From: DYJE01 sp041660385
GTDB lineage: Bacteria; Desulfobacterota; Desulfobacteria; Desulfobacterales; Desulfolunaceae
Length of the DNA stretch: 64,000 bases
Reading direction: 5' to 3'
NCBI GenBank assembly: GCA_041660385.1
Contig: JBAZWJ010000007.1
Coordinates: 1-64,000, forward strand
The translations under genes and the position numbers were made by a program. Numbering within the stretch: the stretch's first letter is position 1; each line of letters begins with the position of its first letter. The notes beneath the pieces were generated by a model. That model was not told the origin of the DNA. It saw only the letters and a list, made by a program, of their open reading frames with translations, and did not search any database. Below, one piece after another: positions 63,080 through 64,000 of this stretch.

Positions 63080-63799
63080 TCAATCAAACGCCATTTCCGT
63101 TTTCCATTCTTTCCACACATTGCCAACAAGGGCCGGGCCGGGTATCAGGGTTTTCTTACCCGGTCTCCATCCTGACGGTGTGGCCTGACTTCCTTTGGAT
63201 TCTCGCACAAGCTGGAATGCCTGGATCTGACGCATGGTTTCAAGGATGTTTCTTCCAACCGGAGGAGTCAGAACTTCATAACCCTGAATCACCCCGTCGG
63301 GATCAATGATGAATCGGCCACGTGTTTCAACGCCCGCATCTTCATCGTAAACGTTATAGACTTTTCCCACCCGTCCGCCGCCATCTGAAAGCATGGGGAA
63401 AGGAACGCCGCCTTCAACCATCTTAGCCAGTTCATGATCATTCCACATTTTGTGGACAAACATACTGTCGATGCTCATTGAAAGAACTTCAACTCCAAGC
63501 TTCTGATATTCAGGGTATTTTTCAGCAACTGCTGAAATTTCAGTCGCTCAGACGAAGGTGAAATCGCCAGGATAAAAGCAGAGAAGAACCCATTTTCCAA
63601 GGTAATCAGACAGTTTCACATTGACGAATCTACCGTTCAAATAACCCGGAGCGCTGAAGTCCGGGGCTTTTTTTCCAACTTGAATCATGGGAACGACCTC
63701 CTTTTTTTCAATAATGTTCTCTTGTGACTGTTCAGAAACTTCTTCTCCCACCGGACCGCCCGTGGGCCGAGCGCATCCAGGGTTCAATTCTTCAGCCAT
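63080..63799 (-). CDS. Selenocysteine-containing peroxiredoxin (AhpC/TSA family), UGA read as Sec
   Basis: 239 residues when the in-frame TGA at 63548-63550 is read as selenocysteine 84. The context FYPGDFTFV-U-ATEISAVAEKY shows U exactly where the peroxidatic Cys of FTFVCATE sits. The frame is unbroken on both sides, and a SECIS hairpin follows. The C-terminal part is a normal AhpC/Prx1 type (GVETRGRFIIDPDGVIQGY, LTPPVGRN, ATPSGWRPGK). No Cys lies after U84; Cys9 in the N-terminal extension (NPGCARPTGGP) or Cys74 might act as resolving thiol. Two start sites are possible: ATG 63799 (AAGGAGG close) and ATG 63688 (AGGAGG 8 nt before). Confidence 0.9.
63515..63550 (-). promoter_or_regulatory. 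Bacterial SECIS element
   Basis: Directly after the UGA, TTTCAGC and GCTGAAA form a 7-bp stem with loop AGTT. Counting the U of UGA as 1, the stem is 14-20/25-31 and the loop G-U is at 22-23, close to the G23-U24 that SelB needs in E. coli fdhF. A competing 7-bp stem (GCGACTG/CAGTTGC) also exists. Confidence 0.75.
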
Positions 63800-63924
63800 A
63801 GGCCCTCCTTTCAAAATGTTTTTGATGTTGCGGTTAATGTGATTTGAATAGAATAAGCGTGTGTTTCACGAATCAGGGACATGATCGATAATTCAAATGA
63901 TTTTACAGTATATCATCTGAAAAA

Positions 63925-63938
63925 CAAATATATATTTG
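63925..63938. promoter_or_regulatory. Palindrome upstream of the peroxiredoxin gene
   Basis: CAAATATATATTTG is a perfect 14-bp palindrome about 125 nt before the ATG at 63799, near possible promoter sequence. A regulator site is possible. The rest of 63815-64000 shows no gene. Confidence 0.35.
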
Positions 63939-64000
63939 ACAATGCTTTCAGCGTATCACATTTGCCTCATGCAGCCTGCACCGCACCGCAGGTCTTTATC

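Noticed and set aside
63080..63814. Peroxiredoxin as a broken pseudogene in two pieces
   Set aside because: The UGA sits exactly at the peroxidatic residue, both sides are in one frame and a SECIS hairpin follows.

Overview
The window looks like a chromosomal segment of an anaerobic Desulfobacterota (deltaproteobacterial, Desulfobacteraceae-like) bacterium. This is inferred from gene content: an archaeal-type entry into the shikimate pathway (ADH synthase plus 3-dehydroquinate synthase II), a complete [NiFe]-hydrogenase and hyp set, multiheme c cytochromes, a rubrerythrin / rubredoxin / rubredoxin:oxygen oxidoreductase operon, a glycyl radical enzyme system, and a selenocysteine-containing peroxiredoxin. 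The Gram-negative envelope is clear from TamA/TamB, TolC, an RND pump, lipoproteins and an outer-membrane barrel. No species name can be given from sequence alone.

Layout. 1-2960 (minus strand) is an aromatic amino acid operon (ADH synthase, DHQ synthase II, PheA). It is preceded by a strong promoter and what looks like a ribosome-mediated attenuator, with a 28-codon leader peptide carrying the run YYFWYYYF. 3.0-3.95 kb holds rsmE and tRNA-Phe. 4.0-15.4 kb is mixed accessory DNA: a lipoprotein, a single-gene IS200-type element, an MBL hydrolase, a 3D-domain lipoprotein, an amidohydrolase, a glycerophosphodiesterase, an outer-membrane barrel, two uncharacterised proteins and a toxin-antitoxin pair. 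15.4-26 kb is a hydrogenase island: hypC-F-D-E leftward, hypA-B rightward, then a group-3-like [NiFe] hydrogenase operon (V4R-like protein, small subunit, large subunit, ferredoxin, second V4R-like protein, maturation protease). A soluble, unusual methyl-accepting-type protein follows directly and ends at 27.6 kb.

28.1-36 kb is redox and oxygen defence: a triheme and a pentaheme cytochrome, a flavodoxin, a Crp/Fnr regulator, then reverse-order rubrerythrin, two rubredoxins, ROO, a HEAT-like protein, glutamate dehydrogenase and a small membrane protein. 36.1-42 kb is a TolC / adaptor / RND efflux operon. 42.0-43.0 kb is a decayed hipBA locus (one nonsense codon in hipB, the middle of hipA deleted). 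43.1-50.3 kb is a three-gene multi-domain phosphorelay operon. 50.3-57.5 kb (minus) is tamB plus a tamA-like gene with about seven POTRA domains. 57.7-62.9 kb (minus) is a glycyl radical enzyme operon controlled by a FadR-type repressor with a perfect palindromic operator at its promoter. 63.0-63.8 kb (minus) is a peroxiredoxin whose peroxidatic residue is encoded by UGA, followed by a good SECIS hairpin.

The most interesting items are the aromatic attenuator, the hydrogenase operon bracketed by paralogous V4R-like proteins and linked to a soluble chemoreceptor-like protein, the selenoprotein peroxiredoxin, and the glycyl radical enzyme with its regulator site.
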